A DNA stretch of 64,000 nt, from NCBI GenBank assembly GCA_900768125.1, contig CAAGBS010000031.1:21762-85761 (forward strand), written 5' to 3'. The position numbers and the translations under genes are program-made. The notes below the pieces were generated by a model. The model was not told the DNA's origin and did no database searches. It saw only the letters and a program-made list of their open reading frames with translations. The stretch's first letter is position 1. Every line of letters begins with the position of its first letter. This DNA is from Oscillospiraceae bacterium. GTDB taxonomy: Bacteria > Bacillota > Clostridia > Oscillospirales > Ruminococcaceae. Positions 49,827 through 57,905 of this stretch are shown here, in pieces.

Positions 49827-50251
49827 TTGTTCTCCTTGTTCTTCTGTTCTTCCTCTACTGCGCGCCGGCAGTCGCTGCACAGCCCGTATATAACAGTTCT
49901 CCCCACGTCCACCGCAAAGCCGTGATTCTGCTCGATGTGCTGCTGCATTTCTTTCATGAAGCCGCAGTCCATATGGATAAGCCTCTGGCAGCGGTCGCAT
50001 TTCAGGTGGAAATGACTGGAGCATTTCTGCTCGTCCATCAGCTGGTAGCACGCGCCGGAGCCGTCCCCGGTGAAGCGCTTCAGCACCCCCTGGTTCGCAA
50101 GTTTAGTCAGCGTGCGGTAAACAGTCGCTTCGCCGACCGTTACCTCTCCGCTGGTGATTATATCCTTTGCGGTGAAACAGCTTCCACGGTGGCGGCTGAA
50201 AAACTCCACTATCTCATCACGCTGTTTTGTGTTGTAATTATTTCTGTCCAA
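49823..50251 (-). CDS. zur: Fur-family metalloregulator, probably Zur
   Basis: The 142-residue repressor has a winged-helix DNA-binding half (TAKDIITSGEVTVGEATVYR and TLTKLANQGVLKRF) and a metal-binding half with HFHLKCDRCQRLIHMDC and CSDC, i.e. two CxxC pairs for the structural zinc and His residues for the regulatory zinc. Being the first gene of a znuACB operon makes zinc sensing likely; Fur or PerR specificity cannot be excluded from sequence alone. It starts with TTG at 50251 after AGGAG. A Fur-like box lies between its promoter and start. Confidence 0.9.
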   Translation of the reverse strand: MDRNNYNTKQRDEIVEFFSRHRGSCFTAKDIITSGEVTVGEATVYRTLTKLANQGVLKRFTGDGSGACYQLMDEQKCSSHFHLKCDRCQRLIHMDCGFMKEMQQHIEQNHGFAVDVGRTVIYGLCSDCRRAVEEEQKNKENK

Positions 50252-50273
50252 AGCGATCAGCTCCTGCGAAATT

Positions 50274-50299
50274 GATTTTGATTTTCACTTTCATTTTCA
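50274..50299 (-). promoter_or_regulatory. Fur/Zur-type operator of the zur-znuACB operon
   Basis: On the minus strand TGAAAATGAAAGTGAAAA runs into TCAAAATCA: hexamer repeats with inverted TGAAAA/TCAAAA halves, starting just after the -10 box. Position and repeat type fit autorepression by the encoded Fur-family protein. Confidence 0.6.
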
Positions 50300-50300
50300 T

Positions 50301-50329
50301 ATTATAGCATACCTCTCCGCAATTGTCAA
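50301..50329 (-). promoter_or_regulatory. Consensus promoter of zur-znuACB
   Basis: TTGACA (50329-50324), 17-base spacer, TATAAT (50306-50301) on the minus strand. Confidence 0.85.
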
Positions 50330-50347
50330 GGGGCGGGGAAAATTTTG

Positions 50348-50376
50348 TTGATTTTTATAATAGTATGTGCTATAAT
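50348..50376 (+). promoter_or_regulatory. Promoter of the zinc-ribbon gene
   Basis: TTGATT (50348-50353), 17-base spacer, TATAAT (50371-50376). Its -35 box lies only 18 bp from that of the divergent zur promoter. Confidence 0.7.
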
Positions 50377-50416
50377 AATATACATATATAGTACTCTCAA
50401 AGGTGGTGACAATACC

Positions 50417-51565
50417 TTGCTGGATTACTGCATGTGCCCGCGGTGCGAACGCATGATAATGCTGGATTCCGACCTCGAGACCGGATTCTGCCTCTACTGC
50501 GGCACACATATCGCATACCGGGAAGCCCGGGATTTTCTCCTGGAGGGTCTGAAAACCGCCGTCCCGGACGACATGAAGATAGAAGCCGACCTCAGCGAAC
50601 TTATCGACGAGGACGACGCATACGATGATTCCTACGGCACGGAAGAATGCCGCGAGGAATGCTCCAAAGCGCAGGAATACATGGGCAAATGGGACTTCGC
50701 CAACGCCTATAAGCACTACGTTGCCGCGCTGGAGTGGCTTCCAAGGGACTTCGAAGCATGCTGCGGAAAACTGACCTCCGGCATACTTAAACTGAACGAC
50801 GTCGAAAACTGGGAATCCCGCCTGCGGGACTGCATTTCGCTGATACGCTCCCAGCCGGACTGGAACATGGCGCAGAAGTCGCTGGAATACTCGTTGGATA
50901 TCCTGAAAAAGTTCCTGTCAAAGGGCGGGCGGTTTGTTTCGCCGGCGTACACCTACGGATTTTTCCGCGAGCTGTGCGACAGCTTCCCCGCGCTCCGTAC
51001 GCAGACGGCTGTGATACTCGCGCACTGCGTGAACATAGATAACGCTCCCTACACGGACGCGGCGCGGCTGGACCACGAGACCTCCCGCTTCGCCGTGGGA
51101 AGCTACCCGCCGGAGCCTGACAAGTCTCTCGCGCGCCACCTGCTTCTTATAATGAAATACCACCCGGACGACCGCGCGAAGCATTCGCTGATACGCGCCG
51201 TGTACGTCTATGACCGCGCCGTGTGGCTGCGCAGCCGCGACAACGCACGGATAGACGACGTGCTGGATTTCCTGGAGCAGATGTTCTCCGGAAATTACTC
51301 CACCGATGACAGAAAAGCCGCCCTCGACGCCTGCTGCGACCTGCTGCTGATGCGGGTGCTGGAGCCTGCTTCCACACAGCACGAAAAGCTGATGTTCCTG
51401 ACCGGAGTGTATTCCTACGGGCAGATACGGCGAATGGAGCGTTTTTTCAGCGGCAGCGCTTTCTACAACCGTCTTTATCTTGAGATATACCTCAAACAGC
51501 CCGGTGCAAGCCCTCTTTCCGCGGAATACCGCCGGGTGGAGGAGAAGCTGAGGTCGCTCACCTGA
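50417..51565 (+). CDS. Zinc-ribbon protein of unknown function
   Basis: The ~382-residue protein begins with a zinc ribbon (CMCPRCERMIMLDSDLETGF ending in CLYCG, with CxxC pairs at both ends), followed by an acidic stretch and a mostly helical body. A segment near residue 95 (CSKAQEYMGKWDFANAYKHY) resembles a TPR unit. No catalytic motif is recognised. TTG at 50417 is the likely start because AAGGTGG precedes it; an ATG at 50432 is the alternative. The gene is divergent from zur with back-to-back promoters, and a PH-like protein gene follows 18 bases downstream. Confidence 0.7.
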   Translation: MLDYCMCPRCERMIMLDSDLETGFCLYCGTHIAYREARDFLLEGLKTAVPDDMKIEADLSELIDEDDAYDDSYGTEECREECSKAQEYMGKWDFANAYKHYVAALEWLPRDFEACCGKLTSGILKLNDVENWESRLRDCISLIRSQPDWNMAQKSLEYSLDILKKFLSKGGRFVSPAYTYGFFRELCDSFPALRTQTAVILAHCVNIDNAPYTDAARLDHETSRFAVGSYPPEPDKSLARHLLLIMKYHPDDRAKHSLIRAVYVYDRAVWLRSRDNARIDDVLDFLEQMFSGNYSTDDRKAALDACCDLLLMRVLEPASTQHEKLMFLTGVYSYGQIRRMERFFSGSAFYNRLYLEIYLKQPGASPLSAEYRRVEEKLRSLT

Positions 51566-51583
51566 CAAGAAAGGAAAATCATC

Positions 51584-52027
51584 ATGGCAAACATGAAAAA
51601 ACTCACCCGCGACTACGGGGAAATAATCTGGACCGGCAAGAAATGCATTCTCGGAATGCCGATATCTTTCACGCGCTATATCCTCACGGACAGCAAGCTG
51701 ATAACCCGCGTGGGTCTGCTGAATCTCAGAGAGGACGAGATCGAACTGTACCGCGTCTACGACAAGTCGATGAAACTCCCGCTGGGTCAGCGCATTGTCG
51801 GCTGCGGGACTATCACCCTGCTCTCCAAGGACAGCGACACGCCGTCAAAAACGCTGCAGTCCATAAAGAATCCACGCGAGGTGAAGAAGCTGCTCGACTA
51901 TGCTGTCCAGGAGCAGCGCGACAGGTACAGCGTCCGCGGCAGGGACATGATGGGAGCCTCCGCGCACATGGAGGACAGGGACGGAGACGGCATTCCCGAC
52001 CCGCCCGATTTCCCCGACCACCGCTGA
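51584..52027 (+). CDS. PH-like (bPH2/DUF304) domain protein
   Basis: The 147-residue protein has a beta-rich fold of the bacterial PH-like type: ILGMPISFTRYILTDSKLIT, RVGLLNLREDEIELYRVYD, VGCGTITLLSKDS, then a helix with the conserved KNPREVKKLLDYAV. In this family the last strand-helix unit is diagnostic. Its role is unknown; no membrane segment is present, unlike many DUF304 proteins. The C-terminal tail DRDGDGIPDPPDFP has a calcium-loop-like DxDxDG pattern. Second gene of the zinc-ribbon operon. Confidence 0.75.
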   Translation: MANMKKLTRDYGEIIWTGKKCILGMPISFTRYILTDSKLITRVGLLNLREDEIELYRVYDKSMKLPLGQRIVGCGTITLLSKDSDTPSKTLQSIKNPREVKKLLDYAVQEQRDRYSVRGRDMMGASAHMEDRDGDGIPDPPDFPDHR

Positions 52028-52108
52028 TCTCAAAGCATAATGCGGCAGAAATGTAGTTTATTCCACAAATAATACTCAGTTGGGCAGTGATCCAACGCAA
52101 AAAAACAC

Positions 52109-52137
52109 TTGATTTATTCGCTGTGGTGTTATATAAT
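52109..52137 (+). promoter_or_regulatory. Promoter of the GT4 glycosyltransferase gene
   Basis: TTGATT (52109-52114), 17-base spacer, TATAAT (52132-52137). Confidence 0.8.
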
Positions 52138-52175
52138 ATATTTATATTTCAAAAAACCCTGTAAAGGAGAAAAAA

Positions 52176-53549
52176 ATGTCAGACAAAAAAGAAGAGTTGA
52201 ATGTCTGCCTGATGAATGATTCGTTTCCTCCTGTTATAGACGGTGTGGCAACGACTATATTGAATTATGCAGAGATCATAAATAACGGGCTGGGCAGGGC
52301 TACAGTAGTCACCCCGGATTACCCCGGCGCGCAGGACGATTTTCCGTTCCCCGTGGTGCGCTATACCAGCATGTCCATCACCGAAAAAATATGCAGCTAC
52401 AGAATGGGATATCCGTTCTCGGCAAGCAAGCTGGATTCCCTCACAAGCAGCGGGTTCGATATAATCCACACCCACTGCCCGTTCGCTTCAATGCTGATGG
52501 CGAGGGTGCTTCGCATAAAGACCGGCGTTCCCATGGTGCTGACCTACCACACGAAGTTTGATATAGATATCCGCCGCGCACTGCCAACAAAACTTATGCA
52601 GGACCAGGCTATCAAAATGCTTATCTCCAACATCTCCTGCGCGGACGAGGTTTGGACGGTAAGCGAGGGCGCGCGCCAGAACCTCATCGACCTCGGCTAC
52701 GAGGAAAACGATCACCATCGTATCCGCATCATGGAAAACGGAGTTGACTTCCCCCGCGGAAAAGCCGACCCCGAGGACGCAGCCGACCTCCGCGCCGAAC
52801 TTGGACTTGAGGGTCACGGCCCGGTATTCATCTTCGTGGGACGGCTGCTGTGGTACAAGGGCATTCGCTATATCCTCGAAAGCCTGAAGATACTTGACGA
52901 AAAGGGCACAGATTTCCGCATGATGTTCGTCGGCGACGGCGCTGACCGCGCGGAGATAGAAGCGTTAGTCGATGAACTGAAGCTCCGCGAAAAGGTGATA
53001 TTCACCGGCGCAATATACGACCGCGAGGAACTCAGAGTGTATTACACCGCCGGCGACCTGTTCATTTTCCCGTCGCTTTACGACACCAACGGCATAGTCG
53101 TGCGCGAAGCCGCCGCCTGCGGAGTCGCTTCCGTGCTGATAAAGGGAAGCTGCGCCGCCGAGGGAATAACCCACATGCGCACCGGAATACTCACCGAGAA
53201 CGACCCGCAGGCTATCGCAGCCGAACTGGAATTTGCGGCTTCGCATATAGATGAAGTCCGCCAGATGGGCGACCACGCGATGAACGAGGTCTATATGTCC
53301 TGGCAGACCTCCGTTGAGAACGCATACCAGCGCTACGGCGAGATAATCGACGACTGGCGCAGCGGAAACTCCAGCAACCACGAGACTGAACTCCAGCAGG
53401 ATCTTTTCACCGGTATCAGCCGCATAACAGACGCAGTGCAAAAATTCCGAAGCATTCCTGCGGTATCGGCTATCCGCGAATCAAACAGCCGCTCCATCGC
53501 GAAATACCGCGCCCGCAGAGAAGAAAAGAAAAAGCAGGAATCAGACTGA
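52176..53549 (+). CDS. GT4-family glycosyltransferase
   Basis: The 457-residue GT-B enzyme resembles diacylglycerol glucosyltransferases. The N-terminal acceptor half has NDSFPPVIDGVATTILNYA and DIIHTHCPFASMLMA; the C-terminal half has FIFVGRLLWYKGIRYILESL, MFVGDGADR and FPSLYDTNGIVVREAAACGV, the EX7E-type nucleotide-sugar site with Asp in the first position. The similarity suggests a glycolipid product at the inner membrane face, but the acceptor is inferred. The last ~60 residues are basic and helical. AAAGGAG precedes the ATG. It is monocistronic. Confidence 0.88.
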   Translation: MSDKKEELNVCLMNDSFPPVIDGVATTILNYAEIINNGLGRATVVTPDYPGAQDDFPFPVVRYTSMSITEKICSYRMGYPFSASKLDSLTSSGFDIIHTHCPFASMLMARVLRIKTGVPMVLTYHTKFDIDIRRALPTKLMQDQAIKMLISNISCADEVWTVSEGARQNLIDLGYEENDHHRIRIMENGVDFPRGKADPEDAADLRAELGLEGHGPVFIFVGRLLWYKGIRYILESLKILDEKGTDFRMMFVGDGADRAEIEALVDELKLREKVIFTGAIYDREELRVYYTAGDLFIFPSLYDTNGIVVREAAACGVASVLIKGSCAAEGITHMRTGILTENDPQAIAAELEFAASHIDEVRQMGDHAMNEVYMSWQTSVENAYQRYGEIIDDWRSGNSSNHETELQQDLFTGISRITDAVQKFRSIPAVSAIRESNSRSIAKYRARREEKKKQESD

Positions 53550-53571
53550 ACACTGCCGTTTAATAAATCAT

Positions 53572-53594
53572 TGCCCCGGAGGTTTTCCGGGGCA
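53572..53594. terminator. Terminator between convergent GT4 and isomerase genes
   Basis: TGCCCCGGA and its partner CGGGGCA form a 7-8-bp stem followed by an AT-rich stretch on both strands. Confidence 0.7.
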
Positions 53595-53601
53595 TTATTA
53601 G

Positions 53602-54396
53602 TTATTTTAATCCCAGACTGCCCGCGATATCCTGAAGTCTGTCCACGGATTCGCGCAGGCGGTCGAAAGTATCGTAATTCTGGCGGTAAAGCTCCACGAT
53701 GTAGGCTCCGTCATAGCCCAGCGCGTCCATCTCCTGCATTAGCCTGCGAAAATCGAGATTCCCGTGACCCACCGGCAGGCAGTCCCGCTCGCCGGAGCCA
53801 TCGCTTATGTGGAGGTGTACTATGTCCTCACCCAGCGCGCGGATATACTCGAAAGGATCGCCGTGCGCGCGGCGGGTCTGTTTCAGGTCAAGGACGAATT
53901 TCGCGCAGCCGCACAGTTCCCGCTTCATCATTTTCAGGAACTCCAGGTCGCCGGAAAGGCAGTAGCTGACGTTTTCCTGCGCGACTGTCACGCCGTATTC
54001 CATGCCGGCTTCCGCAAGCAGACGGAACTGCTTAACGTAATGCTCCGGCGGGCACTTGCTGCTGAGTATCGCGCCGTGGAGCACGAAAATTTTCGCGCCA
54101 AGCCGCTTCATTGTGCCGAAAAATTCCCGGTAGTTCGTCATCATTTCCTCAATGCGGCGGTCGTAGGTCGAGAACAGGAACACCGATTCCATCGGCGATG
54201 AGAACGGGTGAAAGCTGAGTATCTGCATTCCGCTGCGGCGGCAGGTCTGTTCTATGTCGCTCACCACCGGGTCCCGCGCTTCGCAGGTGCTGTTCGCGAA
54301 AAGCTCCGCGTATCGTATCCCGAGCGCCGACAGCTCGCTGAATGCGTCCTCGGCATGCAGCGGGTACAGCGACGCGGACGAAACTCCTATCTTCAT
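53602..54396 (-). CDS. Sugar phosphate isomerase/epimerase-like TIM-barrel protein
   Basis: The 264-residue protein belongs to the xylose isomerase-like (AP endonuclease 2) superfamily. KIGVSSASLYPLHAEDAFSE, the metal-binding Glu in VAQENVSYC, Asp and Lys in FVLDLKQTRRA, His in HLHISDGS and the final Glu in AYIVELYRQNYDT make a complete divalent-metal site. The substrate is not known. It stands alone, convergent with the GT4 gene and 52 bases upstream of no coupled partner. Confidence 0.85.
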   Translation of the reverse strand: MKIGVSSASLYPLHAEDAFSELSALGIRYAELFANSTCEARDPVVSDIEQTCRRSGMQILSFHPFSSPMESVFLFSTYDRRIEEMMTNYREFFGTMKRLGAKIFVLHGAILSSKCPPEHYVKQFRLLAEAGMEYGVTVAQENVSYCLSGDLEFLKMMKRELCGCAKFVLDLKQTRRAHGDPFEYIRALGEDIVHLHISDGSGERDCLPVGHGNLDFRRLMQEMDALGYDGAYIVELYRQNYDTFDRLRESVDRLQDIAGSLGLK

Positions 54397-54448
54397 TGCT
54401 ACACCTCCACAATGTTAGTATATCACAACTCAGCGGAAATTACAAGGC

Positions 54449-56530
54449 TTATTTTTCCAGTTCGACCCGCACTCTGCCGTCCGACAACACCAGCTTTCCT
54501 GCGTGGGGATTGCCCTGCCTGTCCAGGAAGCCTTTCAGGGTTATCGAGCTTCCCTTTTCGAGAATGCGCTTTGCCTGGGTCTCGCTGACTTCCTTGCCCC
54601 ATATCTCCTTCATGAAGAAGAATCCGCAGGCGCCGCGGCTGTCCTCACAGGAATAGGATTTCTGGAATGCGTACACGTTCTTGCCGCACTTGGGGCACTT
54701 TCCGACCACCGTGTATTTCGAGAACCGGAACGGATTATCATTCCTCGCAGTCTCTCCGGAATTTTCCTTTATAAGCTGCTTCGTGAACGCTATCATATCG
54801 TTCAGGAACGCCTGGTCGTCGGCTTCGCCCCTGGCTATCTTCTGCAGGGTGCTTTCCCACTCGGCGGTCATGGCGGCGGATTTCACCTTTTCGGGGACTA
54901 CGTCTATCACGCGTATGCCCTTGTCGGTAGGGATAAGCTGCTTTCCCTTGCGCTCGACATACTGCCGCTTGACAAGCGTTTCGATTATCGCCGCTCTTGT
55001 GGCAGGCGTGCCCAGTCCCTTTTTCTCAACGTCGTCGTCATCGTAGCTGTCGTTTCCGGCTCTTTCCATCGCTGACAGAAGCATGTCCTCTGTGAATCGC
55101 TTCGGCGGCGTGGTCTTGTGCTCCAGCGGCTTCACGGACTTCACCGCTATCTCCTCGCCCTCGGTCAGCGGCGGAAGCACTCCGGAGACTTCCTCGGCTT
55201 CGTCATCGTCCGCGTCTGGGGAAAGCCCTTTCAGCCCGGACTTGATAGTTGATTCAAGCTGTTTCCAGCCGCCCTGAACTACAGTCTTCCCCCTCGCGGT
55301 GAACTCCAGCCCGCCGCACTCCAACACCGCCGTCACGGCATCGCAGGTGTTGACCGGGGACACCGCCAGCAGCAGCCGTATCGCTATCAGCGACAGGACG
55401 TTCCAGCAGTCCTCCGGCAGCCTTGTGAAATCGTAGCGCGAGATCTCCTTGGTGGGGAGCAGCGCGTGGTGGTCGCTCACCTTGTCGTTGTTTATCAGCC
55501 GTTTTATGTCCGGGACGCAGCCCTGCGCGTCATAGTCGGCGCCGAATTTGAACGCCGCCGAAGTGCGCCTTACCATATCCCCGGCGGTCTGCTCCATGTC
55601 GTCCGTTATGTAGCAGCTGTCGGTTCGCGGGTAGGTTATCAGCTTGGATTCGTACAGCTTCTGGGCGCAGTCAAGGGTCTGCTGTGCCGTGTAGCCGTAG
55701 AGCTTGTTCGCGTCCCGCTGCAGCGATGTCAGGTCGTAGAGTTTCGGCGGGTTCGCATTCTTCTGCTCCTTCACCACCGACTTCACCACTGCGGTTTTGC
55801 CGCATTTTTCAGCCGCCTGCTCCACCTGCAGCGGCTCCAGCTTACCGCTTTCAGCCTTGAATTTTCCGCAGTTGAGCTCCAGCGTGTAGTAGCGCGCGGA
55901 CGCGAACTGCTGTATCTTCTTTTCGCGCTCAACCAGCATTGCAAGGGTCGGGGTCTGGACGCGTCCAACAGAAAGCATGCTATGATATTTCACCGTGAAA
56001 AGCTGCGTTGCGTTCATGCCGACTATCCAGTCAGCCTTGTTGCGGGCAAGTCCGCTGCGGTAGAGCGCGTCGTAGTCGCTGCCGGGGCGCAGATTCCTGA
56101 AGCCCTCGCGGATAGCCTCGTCAGTCATGGAGCTTATCCACAGCCTTGTGAACGGCTTCGTGCAGCCCGCCTGGTAGTATACATACCGGAAAACGCACTC
56201 GCCCTCGCGCCCAGCGTCAGTAGCGCAGATGAGCTCGTCTACATCGGGGCGCTCCATCAGCGCTTTCAGCTTCTCGAACTGCGGCGCGGTGCTCTCCGCG
56301 ACCGTCCAGCGGAACTCCTCCGGGATTATCGGCAGGTTGGAAAGCTTCCATGGCGGAGCGTATCTCTTGTCATATTCAGCAGGAGACGACAGCGACACAA
56401 GGTGCCCGAAGCACCAGCTGACTATGTAGCCGTTTCCCATCGTGAAGCCGTCCCCGCGCTGGCGGTCGGCTCCGATTATTTTAGCGATAGAGTTGCCAAC
56501 GGAAGGCTTTTCTGCAATTACCAGCTTCAT
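54449..56530 (-). CDS. topB: DNA topoisomerase III
   Basis: The 693-residue type IA enzyme decatenates DNA by single-strand passage. It starts KLVIAEKPSVGNSIAKIIGA (Toprim), with DELICATDAGREGECVFRYV for the metal-binding acids, and the catalytic Tyr in SKLITYPRTDSCYIT near residue 302. GTPATRAAIIETLVKRQYVE follows, and a zinc-binding C-terminal domain holds CPKCGKNVYAF and C...C in SCEDSRGACGFFF. Although topB is often carried on conjugative elements, no integrase or transfer gene surrounds it here. Confidence 0.95.
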   Translation of the reverse strand: MKLVIAEKPSVGNSIAKIIGADRQRGDGFTMGNGYIVSWCFGHLVSLSSPAEYDKRYAPPWKLSNLPIIPEEFRWTVAESTAPQFEKLKALMERPDVDELICATDAGREGECVFRYVYYQAGCTKPFTRLWISSMTDEAIREGFRNLRPGSDYDALYRSGLARNKADWIVGMNATQLFTVKYHSMLSVGRVQTPTLAMLVEREKKIQQFASARYYTLELNCGKFKAESGKLEPLQVEQAAEKCGKTAVVKSVVKEQKNANPPKLYDLTSLQRDANKLYGYTAQQTLDCAQKLYESKLITYPRTDSCYITDDMEQTAGDMVRRTSAAFKFGADYDAQGCVPDIKRLINNDKVSDHHALLPTKEISRYDFTRLPEDCWNVLSLIAIRLLLAVSPVNTCDAVTAVLECGGLEFTARGKTVVQGGWKQLESTIKSGLKGLSPDADDDEAEEVSGVLPPLTEGEEIAVKSVKPLEHKTTPPKRFTEDMLLSAMERAGNDSYDDDDVEKKGLGTPATRAAIIETLVKRQYVERKGKQLIPTDKGIRVIDVVPEKVKSAAMTAEWESTLQKIARGEADDQAFLNDMIAFTKQLIKENSGETARNDNPFRFSKYTVVGKCPKCGKNVYAFQKSYSCEDSRGACGFFFMKEIWGKEVSETQAKRILEKGSSITLKGFLDRQGNPHAGKLVLSDGRVRVELEK

Positions 56531-56558
56531 GTATGTTCCTTTCTGCCGGCGACAGCAC

Positions 56559-56587
56559 TTGACAACCGGCGTGCAAAGTGATAAAAT
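56559..56587 (+). promoter_or_regulatory. Strong promoter of the 41-aa protein transcript
   Basis: TTGACA (56559-56564), 17-base spacer, TAAAAT (56582-56587). It faces away from topB; transcription would start near 56594. Confidence 0.8.
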
Positions 56588-56790
56588 ATGTATGGCAATA
56601 CCGCATAATTATTTTCGTGCGATTGCGAAGTCAGATTTTTCGTCAGATTGCATAAATTTGACGCAGACAGGCTGACGCCTGTCAAGGAGAATTTGTGCAA
56701 TATGGCGGAAAATATGCGAGCAAGCGTGCGGAAAAGGCGTCAGCCGTTAATTGTGCGGTGTTGCCATATATCTGAATATGGAGGTGCGGC
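56588..56790 (+). ncRNA. Structured 5' leader with mutually exclusive helices (riboswitch-like)
   Basis: The ~200-base leader holds hairpin A (GACAGGC-TGAC-GCCTGTC, 56666-56683). GGCTGACGCC inside it (56670-56679) is perfectly complementary over ten bases to GGCGTCAGCC at 56736-56745. Further on, GCCATAT (56763-56769) can pair either back with ATATGGC (56700-56706) or forward as CCATAT with ATATGG (56776-56781), the latter covering part of the GGAGG ribosome binding site. No known riboswitch class was recognised. A possible upstream reading frame begins at 56702 after AAGGAG but overlaps the protein gene out of frame. Confidence 0.5.
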
Positions 56791-56916
56791 ATGGCAAAAC
56801 GTGACGAAGAAAGACAAAAAAACCAGCAGAGATACCGCCGCAGGGTCGTCATCAACTGGATAATCTGCGGAGTTTCGCTCGCCGCAATAATCATTCTCAG
56901 AATGATCTCAAAGTGA
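56791..56916 (+). CDS. 41-residue single-span membrane protein
   Basis: The short ORF reads MAKRDEERQKNQQRYRRRVV and continues INWIICGVSLAAIIILRMIS to a final Lys. A basic, charged N-terminus is followed by one hydrophobic helix (about residues 19-38), so a single-pass protein with cytosolic N-terminus is predicted. GGAGG lies seven bases before the ATG. It sits between a strong promoter with a structured leader and an intrinsic terminator, which supports a real gene. No family was recognised. Confidence 0.7.
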   Translation: MAKRDEERQKNQQRYRRRVVINWIICGVSLAAIIILRMISK

Positions 56917-56925
56917 CGAAATTTC

Positions 56926-56964
56926 AAGGCTGTACAGCGCCCAGGCTGCACAGCCTTTGTTTTT
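56926..56964 (+). terminator. Terminator after the 41-aa protein gene
   Basis: AAGGCTGT pairs with ACAGCCTT over a long loop containing further CAG/CTG pairing, followed by TGTTTTT. Confidence 0.8.
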
Positions 56965-57892
56965 ACACCCGCTTATTGATAAACGAAAGCACGTCATTGC
57001 GCACTTCGTCCGCATTCTCCTCGAAGAAAAGTTCGTGGCGCGCCCCGGGATATATCCGGATATTCACGCTGCATCCGTGCTCGAGGTACTTCATGCACGC
57101 CGCCCTTACTCCCGCGCCGTACTCGCCGACAGGGTCCATCGAGCCGGACATGAACAGGATAGGCAGATCGGTGGGCGTATTTTCGATGACGCTGCGGGAA
57201 TTAGCGCACATCAGCGCGTTTAGCAGGTCCTTGAAGCCCGCGACTGTGAACGTGAAGTTGCACAGCGGGTCGGCGATAAATCTGTCAACATTCTCCTCCA
57301 CTCTGGAGAGCCAGTCGCTGCTGGTGCGGTGATTCTCAAACCGCAGATTGAACACCCCGAACGCCAGCCTGCTGCTGAACTGCGGGCGGAATCTGCTGTC
57401 CTTTGCGTGGGTGAGCACCTCCAGCAGCTTTCGCAGCGGCGCGGAGCCGGTAACGCCCCCGGCGGTGCCCATGATCACCGCGCCGTCCCAGCGGTCGTCA
57501 TAGCGTGACAGATATATCCTCGCGATGAAGCTTCCCATGCTGTGGCCAAGCAGAAATTTCGGGATATCCGGCAGCTTCTTGTCCAGTATCGCGCGCATGC
57601 GGTGCAGGTCGCGGACCATGCACATATATCCGCCGCTCTCGCCGAAATAGCCCAGCATATCCGGGTCGGTGACTGAGTTTCCATGCCCGATGTGGTCGTT
57701 GCCAACCAGCGCTATGCCGTTCTCGCAGAGGAACTTCGCAAGCCCGCGGTACCGCAGGAAATACTCGCACATTCCGTGGGACAGCATTACCGCCGCGCGG
57801 GGATTCTTCGGGATAAACATGTAATATCTGCATCTGCATAGTCCTGACGTGCTCGGAAATGTGCCAGTTATACGGGTTATTTTTGTCTTCAT
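56963..57892 (-). CDS. Alpha/beta hydrolase (monoacylglycerol lipase/lysophospholipase type)
   Basis: The 309-residue serine hydrolase has MLSHGMCEYFLRYRGLAKFL (oxyanion region), NDHIGHGNS, the nucleophile elbow GHSMGS (Ser118), the acid in MSGSMDPVGEYG and the catalytic His in YPGARHELFFE. The overall pattern is that of PldB/YtpA-type lipases acting on monoacyl lipids. No signal peptide is visible, so it should be cytosolic. It lies 13 bases downstream of trmB and is probably co-transcribed with it. Confidence 0.9.
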   Translation of the reverse strand: MKTKITRITGTFPSTSGLCRCRYYMFIPKNPRAAVMLSHGMCEYFLRYRGLAKFLCENGIALVGNDHIGHGNSVTDPDMLGYFGESGGYMCMVRDLHRMRAILDKKLPDIPKFLLGHSMGSFIARIYLSRYDDRWDGAVIMGTAGGVTGSAPLRKLLEVLTHAKDSRFRPQFSSRLAFGVFNLRFENHRTSSDWLSRVEENVDRFIADPLCNFTFTVAGFKDLLNALMCANSRSVIENTPTDLPILFMSGSMDPVGEYGAGVRAACMKYLEHGCSVNIRIYPGARHELFFEENADEVRNDVLSFINKRV

Positions 57893-57905
57893 GGTGACCT
57901 CCGTT

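Noticed and set aside
54449..56530. topB as a marker of an integrative conjugative element
   Set aside because: No integrase, relaxase, type IV secretion or attachment-site repeats nearby; surrounding genes are housekeeping.
56702..56863. Alternative frame MAENMRASVRKRRQ... overlapping the 41-aa protein
   Set aside because: AAGGAG lies 12 bases away, the product shows no helix or family, and it overlaps the better-supported ORF; a leader-peptide role stays possible but is not called.
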